From DAOTEJ01 sp035454085 (GTDB lineage: Bacteria > Pseudomonadota > Gammaproteobacteria > Burkholderiales > Burkholderiaceae_F): a DNA stretch of 12,966 bases. A program made the translations under genes and the position numbers. The stretch lies in NCBI GenBank assembly GCA_035454085.1, contig DAOTEJ010000076.1, forward strand, positions 1 through 12,966. The letters are read 5' to 3'. The notes under the pieces are model-generated. The model was not told where the DNA came from. It saw nothing but the letters and a program-made list of their open reading frames with translations, and did no database searches. Position 1 is the first letter of the stretch, and the number at the start of each line of letters is the position of its first letter. Below, in pieces: positions 6,670-12,966 of the stretch.

Positions 6670-7898
6670 GCGCGCTGTTCGATGGCGCCGGCGGCGCGCA
6701 GGGCGGCCAGACGCGCGTCGTCCAGCCCCAGCCAGTCGCGCAGCACGGCCTCGGTGTCGGCGCCGAGCAGGGGCGGCGCGCGCTCGTAACAGGGGGGCGA
6801 GTCGCTCAGGCGGATCGGCAGTCCCAGCAGCGGGACGGTGCCCGCCAGCGGATGCGGCAGGTCCAGGCGCAAGCCGCGCGCCGCGACCTGGGGGTCGGCC
6901 AGGGCCTCGGAGATCGAGCGGATCGGACCGGCCGGCACGCCCGCCTCCTCGAGCTGCGCCAGCCACCAGGCCGCCGGCCGCGCCGCGATCATGGCCGCGA
7001 GCTCGGGCACGAGCTCCTCGCGATGGCGCACCCGTTCGGCATTGGTGGCATAGCGCGCATCGCCGGCGAGCTCGGGCCGGCCGCCGATCTCGCACAGGCG
7101 CGCGTACTGCGCATCGTTGCCCACGGCGACCACCAGCGGCGCGTCCGCTGCCGCAAAGACCTGGTAGGGGACGATGTTGGCGTGCGCGTTGCCCACCCGC
7201 CCCGGCGCGGTGCCGCGCACCAGGCAGTTGGAGGCCATGTTGGCCAGTGCCGCCAGCATGCTGTCGTACAGCGCCATGTCGATGGCCTGGCCGCGTCCGG
7301 TGCGGTGGCGTTGCTCGAGCGCGGCGAGGATGGCAACCGTGGAATACAGGCCGGTGAACAGATCCGCGATCGCCACGCCGGCCTTCTGCGGGCCGCCGCC
7401 CGGCGCGCCGTCGCGCTCGCCGGTGATCGACATGAAGCCGCTCATGGCCTGGATGATGAAGTCGTAGCCGGCGCGCTCGGCGTTTGGCCCGGTCTGTCCG
7501 AAGCCGGTGATCGAGCAGTACACCAGGCGCGGGTTGGCGGCAGCCAGGCTCGCGTAGTCGAGCCCGTAGCGCGCGAGCTGGCCGACGCGGAAGTTTTCGA
7601 CCAAGACGTCGGCGCGCAGGGCGAGTTCGCGCACCACGGCCTGGCCCTCGGGATGCGCGAGGTCGATCGCCACCGAGCGCTTGCCGCGGTTGGCGCACAG
7701 GAAGTAGGCCGATTCGCTGGTCGGCTGCCCGCTCGCGTCGCGCACGAAGGGCGGGCCCCAGGCGCGCGTGTCGTCGCCGCTGCCCGGGCGCTCGACCTTG
7801 ATGACCTCGGCGCCGAGGTCGGCGAGCGCTTGCGTGGCCCAGGGGCCGGCGAGCACGCGGGTCAGGTCGAGGATGCGCAGGCCTTCGAGAGCGGGCAT
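6666..7898 (-). CDS. class III (CaiB/BaiF family) CoA-transferase
   Basis: This cytoplasmic enzyme moves CoA between carboxylic acids through covalent intermediates on an aspartate. The chosen ATG at 7898 gives 410 residues starting MPALEGLRILDLTRVLAGPW, the canonical N-terminus and length for the family. An in-frame start at 7991 adds about 31 Ala/Pro/Arg-rich residues with no homology feature and would overlap the divergent promoter. Motifs include LADLGAEVIKVERPGSGDD, YFLCANRGKRSVAIDL, DVLVENFRVG, the GFGQTGP loop, and catalytic Asp179 in GVAIADLFTG. RGQAIDMALYDSMLA and GNAHANIVPYQVF follow. It is followed by the overlapping acylphosphatase and, further on, TTT transporter genes, so a role in activating an imported carboxylate is plausible but unproven. 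Substrates known in the family range from carnitine to oxalate, succinate and mesaconate; none can be picked here. Confidence 0.95.
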   Translation of the reverse strand: MPALEGLRILDLTRVLAGPWATQALADLGAEVIKVERPGSGDDTRAWGPPFVRDASGQPTSESAYFLCANRGKRSVAIDLAHPEGQAVVRELALRADVLVENFRVGQLARYGLDYASLAAANPRLVYCSITGFGQTGPNAERAGYDFIIQAMSGFMSITGERDGAPGGGPQKAGVAIADLFTGLYSTVAILAALEQRHRTGRGQAIDMALYDSMLAALANMASNCLVRGTAPGRVGNAHANIVPYQVFAAADAPLVVAVGNDAQYARLCEIGGRPELAGDARYATNAERVRHREELVPELAAMIAARPAAWWLAQLEEAGVPAGPIRSISEALADPQVAARGLRLDLPHPLAGTVPLLGLPIRLSDSPPCYERAPPLLGADTEAVLRDWLGLDDARLAALRAAGAIEQRA

Positions 7899-7926
7899 GG
7901 CGGGCGGGGTGGGGACGCGATGCGCG

Positions 7927-7932
7927 AGCTTA
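7927..7932 (-). promoter_or_regulatory. possible -10 element for the CoA-transferase gene
   Basis: TAAGCT on the minus strand lies 28 nt before the CoA-transferase ATG, in the divergent intergenic region. It matches TATAAT at only three of six positions and no good -35 is visible, so this is a weak guess about where the leftward transcript starts. Confidence 0.2.
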
Positions 7933-7990
7933 GCGGCCGGTTGCGCGGTGCGCAGCGTCCCCGGGCGCGCGGGCGGCGCTGCGCGCGCCA

Positions 7991-7996
7991 TAGAAT
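7991..7996 (+). promoter_or_regulatory. -10 element placed for leaderless transcription of the hotdog gene
   Basis: TAGAAT matches the sigma-70 -10 consensus at five of six positions and lies 6 nt before the ATG at 8003, so transcription would start at or next to the A of the start codon. No ribosome site precedes that ATG, which agrees with a leaderless mRNA. No convincing -35 is present at the usual 17-bp spacing. Confidence 0.6.
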
Positions 7997-8002
7997 CGGC
8001 GC

Positions 8003-8470
8003 ATGCAGTTCACCGCACCTGCCGCGCTCGTGAAGCTCGGCGTCAACCTCTGGCCGCCCTTCGTGGGCGCGGGCATCAGCGTGCGCCACATCGCGCCGGA
8101 CTTCCGCGAGGTCTATGTCGAGATGGAGCTCGGCCTGCGCAACCGGGGCTACTTCGGCACGCACTTCGGCGGCTCGCTGTATGCGATGACCGACCCCTTC
8201 TTCGCGCTCATGGTCCTGCGCAACCTGGGGTCGGGCTACAGGGTGTGGGACCAGGCCGCGTCGATCGAGTTCGTGGCGCCGGGCCGGGGCACGGTGCACG
8301 CGCGCTTCGCGCTCACGGAGCGCGACCTCACCCAGATCCGCCGGGCCACCGAAGACGGAGAGAAACACCTGCACCTGTTCAAGGTCGAAGTGCGCGACGA
8401 GCACAAGCTCGTCGTCGCCCGGGTCGAGAAGGTGGTCTACGTGCGCCGCAAGAGGAGCAAGCCCGCATGA
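8003..8470 (+). CDS. DUF4442 / hotdog-fold thioesterase-like protein
   Basis: This 155-residue protein belongs to the DUF4442 group of hotdog-fold proteins, related to PaaI/YiiD-type acyl-CoA thioesterases. The central stretch NRGYFGTHFGGSLYAMTDPF (47-66) is the recognisable part. His54-Gly-Gly and Asp64 on the following helix sit where hotdog thioesterases keep catalytic or substrate-positioning residues. The C-terminal half has the alternating beta-strand pattern of the fold (ASIEFVAPGRGTVHARFAL; HLFKVEVRDEHKLVVARVEKV). There is no signal peptide or membrane helix, so it is cytoplasmic. Its stop overlaps the ATG of the next gene, a phosphodiesterase acting on lipid head groups, suggesting a joint role in lipid or acyl-CoA turnover. 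Enzymatic activity is inferred from the fold; the substrate is unknown. Confidence 0.88.
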   Translation: MQFTAPAALVKLGVNLWPPFVGAGISVRHIAPDFREVYVEMELGLRNRGYFGTHFGGSLYAMTDPFFALMVLRNLGSGYRVWDQAASIEFVAPGRGTVHARFALTERDLTQIRRATEDGEKHLHLFKVEVRDEHKLVVARVEKVVYVRRKRSKPA

Positions 8471-9252
8471 GCCTGCAAGCCTGGCCGTGGGCGCGCGTGC
8501 TCGCTCACCGTGGCGGCGGCACGCTCGCGCCCGAGAACACCCTGGCCGGCCTGTGCGTGGGGCTGGAACACGGCTTCCACGCCGTCGAGTTCGATGTGAT
8601 GCTGGCGGGCGACGAAGTGCCGCTGCTGGTGCACGACGAGCGTCTGGGGCGCACGGTCGCAGGCACCGAGCTTGTCAGCGAGCTTGCGGCCGCGACCCTC
8701 ATGGCCCGCGAAGCCGGCGCCTGGCACTCGCCGCGCTTCGCCGGCGAGCGCGTGCCCGCCTTCGAGGCCGTGCTCGGCTGGTGCCGCGCGAGCGGCGTGT
8801 GGCCCAACATCGAGATCAAGCCGGCCACGGGGCACGAGGCGCGCACCGGGGAACTTGTCGCCCGGGCCACGGCGCGTGCCTACGCCGAGTGCGTGCATCC
8901 GGGCGGCGACCGGGCCGGGCGCATCGTGCCCGAGGTGCCGCTGCTCTCATCGTTCAGCAAGGCAGCGCTCGTGGCCGCGCGCGCTGCGGCGCCCGACATC
9001 CCGCGCGGCTTCCTGATGGACCGTGTGCCGCCGGACTGGCGCGAGCAACTGGCCGAGGTCGGTGCCGTGGCCTTGCACACCAACCACCGGCATCTGGACG
9101 CGGCGCTCGCGGCGCGGATCAAGGCGGCGGGCTACTGGCTGTTCTGCTACACGGTCAACGAGCCGGCGCGCGCGCGCGAGGTTCTTGCCTGGGGCGTGGA
9201 CGCGTTCTGCACCGACCGCATCGACCTGATCGGCCCGCGCTTCGCCGACTGA
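8467..9252 (+). CDS. ugpQ: cytoplasmic glycerophosphodiester phosphodiesterase
   Basis: This enzyme hydrolyses glycerophosphodiesters (deacylated phospholipid head groups) to glycerol 3-phosphate and an alcohol. It has 261 residues with the TIM-barrel GDPD motifs in order: VLAHRGG with His14/Arg15, PENT (22-25), VEFDVM with Glu41 and Asp43, LLVHDERLGRT with general-acid His56, and NIEIKP with Glu116 and Lys118. Late motifs are HTNHRHLD, FCYTVNE and GVDAFCTDRIDLI. The absence of a signal peptide and the length of about 250 fit cytoplasmic UgpQ rather than periplasmic GlpQ. The start ATG overlaps the hotdog gene stop by 4 nt and is preceded by GAGGAG; a longer in-frame reading upstream lies antisense to or within other genes and is rejected. 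It is the last gene before the cbb3 oxidase promoter region. Confidence 0.95.
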   Translation: MSLQAWPWARVLAHRGGGTLAPENTLAGLCVGLEHGFHAVEFDVMLAGDEVPLLVHDERLGRTVAGTELVSELAAATLMAREAGAWHSPRFAGERVPAFEAVLGWCRASGVWPNIEIKPATGHEARTGELVARATARAYAECVHPGGDRAGRIVPEVPLLSSFSKAALVAARAAAPDIPRGFLMDRVPPDWREQLAEVGAVALHTNHRHLDAALAARIKAAGYWLFCYTVNEPARAREVLAWGVDAFCTDRIDLIGPRFAD

Positions 9253-9291
9253 AGGCTGCGATGCGCACCCGCTGTCCAGCCCGCGCCGCGC

Positions 9292-9332
9292 TTGATCGCC
9301 GTCAAGTGTCGCCTCGGCCCCGTCCGTACATT
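9292..9332 (+). promoter_or_regulatory. FNR/ANR-type box and class II promoter upstream of ccoI
   Basis: TTGAT-CGCC-GTCAA (9292-9305) matches the FNR/ANR/FixK operator TTGAT-N4-ATCAA with one change. After 21 bases comes TACATT (9327-9332), a -10 matching four of six consensus bases. The box centre would be near -41.5 relative to a start around 9340, the class II activator arrangement. Oxygen-sensing FNR-family regulators are known activators of cbb3 oxidase genes, so low-oxygen induction of ccoI-ccoS is expected. Confidence 0.72.
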
Positions 9333-9439
9333 GCTCAGCGGGTGTTTCTTTCACGCGGCGACGCAAGGGAGGGGCGTGTCGGGGGCGCAAGTTCCCGGTG
9401 CGTTTTGCGGTCGCCGCATTTCTTTTTCGGGTCTGCCGC

Positions 9440-11872
9440 ATGACGACTCCCGCGACGCGCAAGGCCAAGGTCGCAGCCGGCCCCGACGACGCGGGGGCGG
9501 CGGGCGGAGCGTGCGCGCATTGCGGTGACGCTCTGGCGGGCCTCAAGGTGGTGCGGCGCGAGGTGCGCGGCGCGGCCCGCGTCTACTGCTGCCACGGTTG
9601 CGCCTTCATCGCCGAGCAGCTCGACCTGGCCGAGCACGCCAGCGCCGAAGTCGCGCACCTGGCCACCGAACCCACGTCGCCGGGAGCCGCCGAAGCGCGC
9701 GCCACGATCCCCGTGCAGGGCATGGTCTGCGCCGCGTGCGCGCTGCTGGTCGAGCACCGTTTGCGGCGCGTGCCGGGCGTGGCTGCGGCGCACGTCGACT
9801 TTGGCGCTGCGCGCGCCCTGGTGGCCTACGAGCCGCGCCGCGTGACGCTCGCCGCGCTCGAGAGCGAGATCCGCGCCTGCGGCTACCGCACCGAGTCCAG
9901 CGCGAGCGGGCTGCGGCGCGCGCGACGCGTGGAACTGCTGCGCGTGCTCATCGCCTGGCTGGCGATGATGCAGGTGATGATGCTGGCCGTCCCGGCCTAC
10001 CTCGCCGCGCCGGGCGAGATCCCGGCCGACATCGAGCAGTTGCTGCGCATCGCCCAGCTGGTGCTGAGCCTGCCGGTGGTGCTGTTCAGCGCCCAGCCTC
10101 TGCTGCGCGCCGCCTGGAGCCAGGTGCGCATGGGCACGGTGGGCATGGACGTACCGGTGGTGTTTGGCATCGGCACCGCCTTTGCCGCCAGCGCCTGGGC
10201 CACGCTCACGGCGCATGGCCACGTCTACTACGACTCGGTGACGATGTTCGTGGCGCTCGTGCTCGGCTCGCGCTGGTTGCAGGCCAAGGGCCTGGCGCTG
10301 GCGCACGAGCAGGTCGAGTCCCTGCGCGAGAAGCAGACCACGCTGGCACAGCGACTGCTCGCGTTCCCCTCGTCGCTTGCCACGACCATGGTGTCGGCGG
10401 CCAAGCTGTCCCCCGGCGACAAGGTGCTGGTGCCGCCCGGCGAGCAGGTGCCCGCCGACGGCGTGGTGCTCGACGGGGCGAGCAGCGTGTCGCAGGCCTG
10501 GCTCACGGGTGAGTCGACCCCGGTGGACCGTTCGCCCGGCGAGGCGGTGCTCGCGGGGTCGATCAACCTCGCGCAGCCCCTGGTGGTCGAGGTCACGCGC
10601 ACGGGCGAGGCGACCTCGCTGGCGGCGCTGCGCCGGCTGGTGGACGACGCCGCGCGCAGCCGGCCGCAGATCGTCGAGACGGCCAACCGGCTGGCCGGCG
10701 CGTTCCTCTGGGTGGTGATCGCGGTGACGCTGGCCACCGCGGTGGGCTGGTGGATCGTCGACTCCGAGCGGGCCCTGCCCAACGCGATCGCGGTGCTGGT
10801 GGCGACCTGCCCGTGTGCCCTGTCGCTCGCCGCGCCCGCCGCGCTCGCGGCCGTGCAGTCGGCGCTCGCCGGGCGCGGTGTGCTGATCACGCGGCTGGCG
10901 GCGATCGAGTCTCTGGCGCGCATCGATGTGCTCGCCTGCGACAAGACCGGCACGCTCACCAGCGGCGAGCCGGCGCTGCTCAAGATCCTCATGCTGCGCG
11001 GCGCGGACAGTGCGCGCTGGCTGGCAGTGGCCGCGGCGCTCGAGGACTTGTCAGCCCATCCGTTTGCGCGGGCCATCGTGCGCACGGCGCGCGAGCGCGG
11101 CTTGCCGGCGCTGCCCTTGCACGACGGGCGCGTGGTGGCCTCGGCCGGAGTGGAGGGGCGCATCGGCGGTCGGCCATGGCGGCTCGGCAGGCTCGAATTC
11201 GCTCTGCCCGATCAGGGTGGCGAGTGCGCCCGGGTGTCGGGGGCGCTGAAGCAGGCCGGCGCGGCCTCGTCCAGTTACATCGTGCTGGCCGACGAGACCG
11301 GTGCGGCAGCGGTGTTCGTGTTCGGCGAGGTGCTGCGACCGGGTGCCGAGGGGCTGGTCGAGTCGATGCGCGCGACGGGCGTGCACACCCTGCTCGTCTC
11401 GGGCGACCGGCGCGAACCGGTCCAGGCGGTGGGCCGGCGGCTGGGCATCGAGCGTGTCTACGCGCACCAGACGCCGGACTCCAAGCGCGCCCTGGTGCAG
11501 GAAGAGCAGGCCGCCGGCCGCCGGGTGGCGATGCTGGGCGACGGCATGAACGACGCTCCGGTGATAGCGCAGGCCGACGCCTCGCTCGCCCTGGCGTCGG
11601 GCTCGACGCTCGCCCAGGCGCGTGCCGACTTCCTGCTGATGAACTCGCGGCTCACCGACGTGGCCGCGGCCCATGCGGGCGCGCGCCGGGGCATGCGTAT
11701 CGTGCGCCAGAACCTCGTCTGGGCGCTGGTCTACAACATCGGCGTGATCCCGGCGGCGGCGCTGGGCTACGTGTCCCCGGCCCTGGCGGCGGTGGGCATG
11801 GCCGCCAGCTCCCTGCTGGTGGTGGGCAATGCGCTGCGCGCAAGGCGCCTGCCGGCGCTCGAGGAGGGTTAA
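9440..11872 (+). CDS. ccoI: copper-translocating P1B-type ATPase CcoI (FixI) for cbb3 oxidase assembly
   Basis: This inner-membrane Cu+ ATPase supplies copper for the CuB site of cbb3 oxidase. The 810-residue reading starts at ATG 9440. An in-frame GTG at 9398 would add 14 residues, and neither start has a good ribosome site. The N-terminus carries the CcoI-type cysteine cluster (Cys25-x2-Cys28, Cys50-Cys51-x2-Cys54), followed by a heavy-metal-associated domain with GMVCAAC (Cys97, Cys100). Then come membrane helices, the actuator motif LTGES (355-359), the transport-site Cys457-Pro-Cys459 in VATCPCALS, phosphorylated Asp501 in DKTGTLT, His540-Pro541 of the nucleotide domain, and GDGMNDAP (700-707). 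All catalytic residues are intact. The two-part Cys-rich N-terminus and direct linkage to ccoS and ccoN mark it as CcoI rather than a CopA detoxification pump. It is probably driven by the FNR-type promoter at 9292-9332. Confidence 0.96.
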   Translation: MTTPATRKAKVAAGPDDAGAAGGACAHCGDALAGLKVVRREVRGAARVYCCHGCAFIAEQLDLAEHASAEVAHLATEPTSPGAAEARATIPVQGMVCAACALLVEHRLRRVPGVAAAHVDFGAARALVAYEPRRVTLAALESEIRACGYRTESSASGLRRARRVELLRVLIAWLAMMQVMMLAVPAYLAAPGEIPADIEQLLRIAQLVLSLPVVLFSAQPLLRAAWSQVRMGTVGMDVPVVFGIGTAFAASAWATLTAHGHVYYDSVTMFVALVLGSRWLQAKGLALAHEQVESLREKQTTLAQRLLAFPSSLATTMVSAAKLSPGDKVLVPPGEQVPADGVVLDGASSVSQAWLTGESTPVDRSPGEAVLAGSINLAQPLVVEVTRTGEATSLAALRRLVDDAARSRPQIVETANRLAGAFLWVVIAVTLATAVGWWIVDSERALPNAIAVLVATCPCALSLAAPAALAAVQSALAGRGVLITRLAAIESLARIDVLACDKTGTLTSGEPALLKILMLRGADSARWLAVAAALEDLSAHPFARAIVRTARERGLPALPLHDGRVVASAGVEGRIGGRPWRLGRLEFALPDQGGECARVSGALKQAGAASSSYIVLADETGAAAVFVFGEVLRPGAEGLVESMRATGVHTLLVSGDRREPVQAVGRRLGIERVYAHQTPDSKRALVQEEQAAGRRVAMLGDGMNDAPVIAQADASLALASGSTLAQARADFLLMNSRLTDVAAAHAGARRGMRIVRQNLVWALVYNIGVIPAAALGYVSPALAAVGMAASSLLVVGNALRARRLPALEEG
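11861..11867 (+). promoter_or_regulatory. ribosome binding site of ccoS inside the end of ccoI
   Basis: GAGGAGG lies 6 nt before GTG 11874 and is also the final Glu-Glu-Gly coding stretch of ccoI. It fixes the GTG start of ccoS, which otherwise has no ATG near its conserved beginning. Confidence 0.75.
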
Positions 11873-11873
11873 G

Positions 11874-12035
11874 GTGGACTCGCTCTACCTGCTGATCCCG
11901 CTGTCGGTCCTGCTGGTGCTGGGCGTCGCGGCCCTGTTGGTGTGGTCGGTGATGAGCGGCCAGTTCGAGGATCTGGAGCGCGAGGGACGCCGCATGCTCG
12001 ATGCGGACGACGCCGAGGACCGCGCCGGGCGCTAG
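11874..12035 (+). CDS. ccoS: cbb3 oxidase maturation protein CcoS
   Basis: This is a 53-residue single-pass membrane protein needed for fitting cofactors (heme b and copper) into cbb3 oxidase in species where it was tested. It starts at GTG 11874 (VDSLYLLIPLSVLLVLGVAA), one base past the ccoI stop. The hydrophobic helix spans about residues 4-25. It is followed by the family hallmark WSVMSGQFEDLEREGRRML (about 24-42) and a short acidic tail. Length and motif are typical (CcoS is usually 45-70 residues). Translational linkage to ccoI is clear from the spacing. An extended in-frame reading from 11829 would lie inside ccoI and is not supported. Confidence 0.93.
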   Translation: MDSLYLLIPLSVLLVLGVAALLVWSVMSGQFEDLEREGRRMLDADDAEDRAGR

Positions 12036-12048
12036 CGCGGCGCCGCGC
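12035..12048 (+). repeat. perfect 14-bp palindrome at the ccoS stop
   Basis: GCGCGGC and GCCGCGC meet without a spacer and overlap the last base of the ccoS stop codon. As RNA it could fold as a 5-bp stem with a GCGC loop, but no T-run follows, so it is a poor intrinsic terminator. It may simply reflect GC richness. Confidence 0.25.
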
Positions 12049-12159
12049 CGGCGGCTGTGCGGGCCGTCACACGGTACGCACGGCGAATGTCAAGGGCCGA
12101 GGCGCCGGCGCCACAGTCGTGCTCCTCGACCGGCTCCCCGCCGCTCCGCCTTTTGTTAC

Positions 12160-12200
12160 TTGACCTGTGTCAACGGCGCGAAGGGGGTACTCCCTAGGAT
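12160..12200 (+). promoter_or_regulatory. FNR/ANR-type box and class II promoter upstream of ccoN
   Basis: TTGAC-CTGT-GTCAA (12160-12173) is a perfectly symmetric FNR/FixK-type palindrome. Exactly 21 bases later lies TAGGAT (12195-12200), a -10 matching four of six consensus bases. This is the same geometry as upstream of ccoI, placing the operator near -41.5 of a start around 12208 and giving an untranslated leader of about 76 nt before the ccoN ATG. Low-oxygen activation of the oxidase genes by an FNR-family protein is the expected role. Confidence 0.75.
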
Positions 12201-12283
12201 CGCATCGACGCGAACCGTGCGTGACGCGATCGCTCATGCGGGCGCACGGACTGACACAGGATCAATTGCAAGACGGGGGTTCA

Positions 12284-12966
12284 ATGAGCCAAGCCATCGC
12301 AGCGGGCAGCGTGCGCCCGGCGGCCGCGAGCAGCGAGACCTACAACTACAAGGTCGTCCGACAGTTCTCGGTCATGACGGTCATCTGGGGCATCGTGGGG
12401 ATGCTGGTCGGGGTCATCATCGCCGCCCAGATGGCGTGGCCGGAACTGAACTTCGGGGTTCCGTGGCTGAGCTTCGGGCGCCTGCGCCCGCTGCACACCA
12501 ACGCCGTGATCTTTGCCTTCGGCGGCTCGGCGCTGTTTGCCACCAGCTACTACGTGGTGCAGCGGACCAGCCAGGCGCGGCTGTTTTCCGATGGCCTCGC
12601 GGCCTTCACCTTCTGGGGCTGGAACCTGATCATCGTTCTGGCCGCCGTGACCCTGCCCCTGGGCCTGACCAGCGGCAAGGAGTACGCCGAGCTCGAGTGG
12701 CCGATCGACATCCTGATCACGCTGGTCTGGGTGGCCTACGCGGTGGTGTTCTTCGGCACCATCATGAAGCGCCGCGTGCAGCACATCTATGTGGCCAACT
12801 GGTTCTTCGGCGGCTTCATCCTCACCGTGGCGATCCTGCACCTGGTCAACAGCGCAGAGATGCCCACGGCCTTCTTCGGCGGATCCTGGGTCGAGTGGAA
12901 GTCGTACTCGGCCTACGCCGGCTCGCAGGACGCGATGGTGCAGTGGTGGTACGGCCACAACGCGGT
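12284..12966 (+). CDS. ccoN: cbb3-type cytochrome c oxidase catalytic subunit CcoN (3' end outside window)
   Basis: This is the heme-copper oxidase subunit I of the C family, reducing oxygen at a heme b3-CuB centre in the inner membrane with very high oxygen affinity. The visible 227 residues begin MSQAIAAGSVRPAAASSETY, and a weak GGGGG ribosome site precedes the ATG. Hydrophobic helices lie at about 29-49, 72-93, 106-125, 140-162 and 169-188. His71 in RPLHTNAVIFAFGG is the expected low-spin heme b ligand. His225 in WWYGHNA, at the window edge, corresponds to the first CuB ligand. TFWGWNLIIV, QHIYVANWFFGGFI and FGGSWVEWKSYSAYAG are further family sequence. Subunits are usually about 470-480 residues, so roughly half is present. 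It should be followed by ccoO and ccoP, which are not visible. The FNR-type promoter at 12160-12200 is its likely control. Confidence 0.97.
   Translation, partial: MSQAIAAGSVRPAAASSETYNYKVVRQFSVMTVIWGIVGMLVGVIIAAQMAWPELNFGVPWLSFGRLRPLHTNAVIFAFGGSALFATSYYVVQRTSQARLFSDGLAAFTFWGWNLIIVLAAVTLPLGLTSGKEYAELEWPIDILITLVWVAYAVVFFGTIMKRRVQHIYVANWFFGGFILTVAILHLVNSAEMPTAFFGGSWVEWKSYSAYAGSQDAMVQWWYGHNA

Noticed and set aside
7899..7991. N-terminal extension of the CoA-transferase to ATG 7991
   Set aside because: Adds about 31 low-complexity residues ahead of the canonical MPALEGLRILDLTRVLAGPW and would cover the whole divergent promoter region.
7768..8466. In-frame upstream extension of the glycerophosphodiesterase
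   Set aside because: The extension lies antisense to the CoA-transferase start and out of frame through the hotdog gene, with Arg-rich sequence. The ATG at 8467 has a ribosome site and the normal family N-terminus.
9335..10306. Minus-strand open frame of 323 codons opposite ccoI
   Set aside because: His/Gln/Arg-rich shadow of the ccoI N-terminal half, covering the FNR promoter region; no recognisable domain.
12036..12159. Possible small gene or RNA between ccoS and the ccoN promoter
   Set aside because: I find no open frame with a credible start and no stable terminator-like structure with a U-tract, only the palindrome at 12035-12048.
12281..12958. Minus-strand open frame of 225 codons at the right edge
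   Set aside because: Exact antisense of ccoN. The plus-strand frame from 12284 gives an unmistakable CcoN with heme and copper ligands.

Overview
The window looks like a piece of a betaproteobacterial chromosome, most likely from the order Burkholderiales. The grounds are uniformly high GC, two tripartite-tricarboxylate 'Bug' binding proteins, a leaderless TAGAAT-ATG start, and the gene order ccoI-ccoS-ccoN, which I recall as common in that group. Nothing points to a mobile element, tRNA, rRNA, CRISPR array or a compositional island. Coding density is very high and several neighbouring genes overlap by four bases (ATGA).

Positions 1-7898 are read on the minus strand. In transcription order they hold a CaiB/BaiF-type (class III) CoA-transferase, an acylphosphatase overlapping it by 4 nt, a terminator-like hairpin, then a TTT transporter cluster: binding protein tctC-2, small membrane subunit tctB, large membrane subunit tctA, two intergenic hairpins and a second binding protein tctC-1. 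The cluster continues without a real gap into an NYN-LOTUS (putative ribonuclease/RNA-binding) protein and a YwrD-like gamma-glutamyltransferase, which runs off the left edge. The likely theme is uptake of a small carboxylate or acyl compound, its CoA activation and hydrolytic processing. The substrate cannot be read from the sequence.

Positions 8003-9252 (plus strand) are a two-gene unit: a DUF4442 hotdog-fold thioesterase-like protein and a cytoplasmic glycerophosphodiester phosphodiesterase, overlapping by 4 nt. They are preceded by a divergent 104-bp region with a -10-like TAGAAT placed for leaderless translation.

Positions 9253-12966 (plus strand) are the start of a cbb3 cytochrome c oxidase locus: ccoI (copper P-type ATPase), ccoS (small assembly protein), and the first 227 codons of ccoN (catalytic subunit), which runs off the right edge. 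Both ccoI and ccoN are preceded by an FNR/ANR-type palindrome (TTGAT-N4-GTCAA and TTGAC-N4-GTCAA). Each is followed, after exactly 21 bases, by a plausible -10 hexamer, which is class II FNR-promoter geometry. So the copper-supply genes and the oxidase structural genes appear to be separate but co-regulated low-oxygen transcription units.

I did not find a convincing new defence or mobile system. The least expected items are the NYN-LOTUS protein embedded in a transporter/GGT operon, the two binding proteins bracketing tctBA with hairpins before the distal one, and the matched pair of FNR-type promoters.
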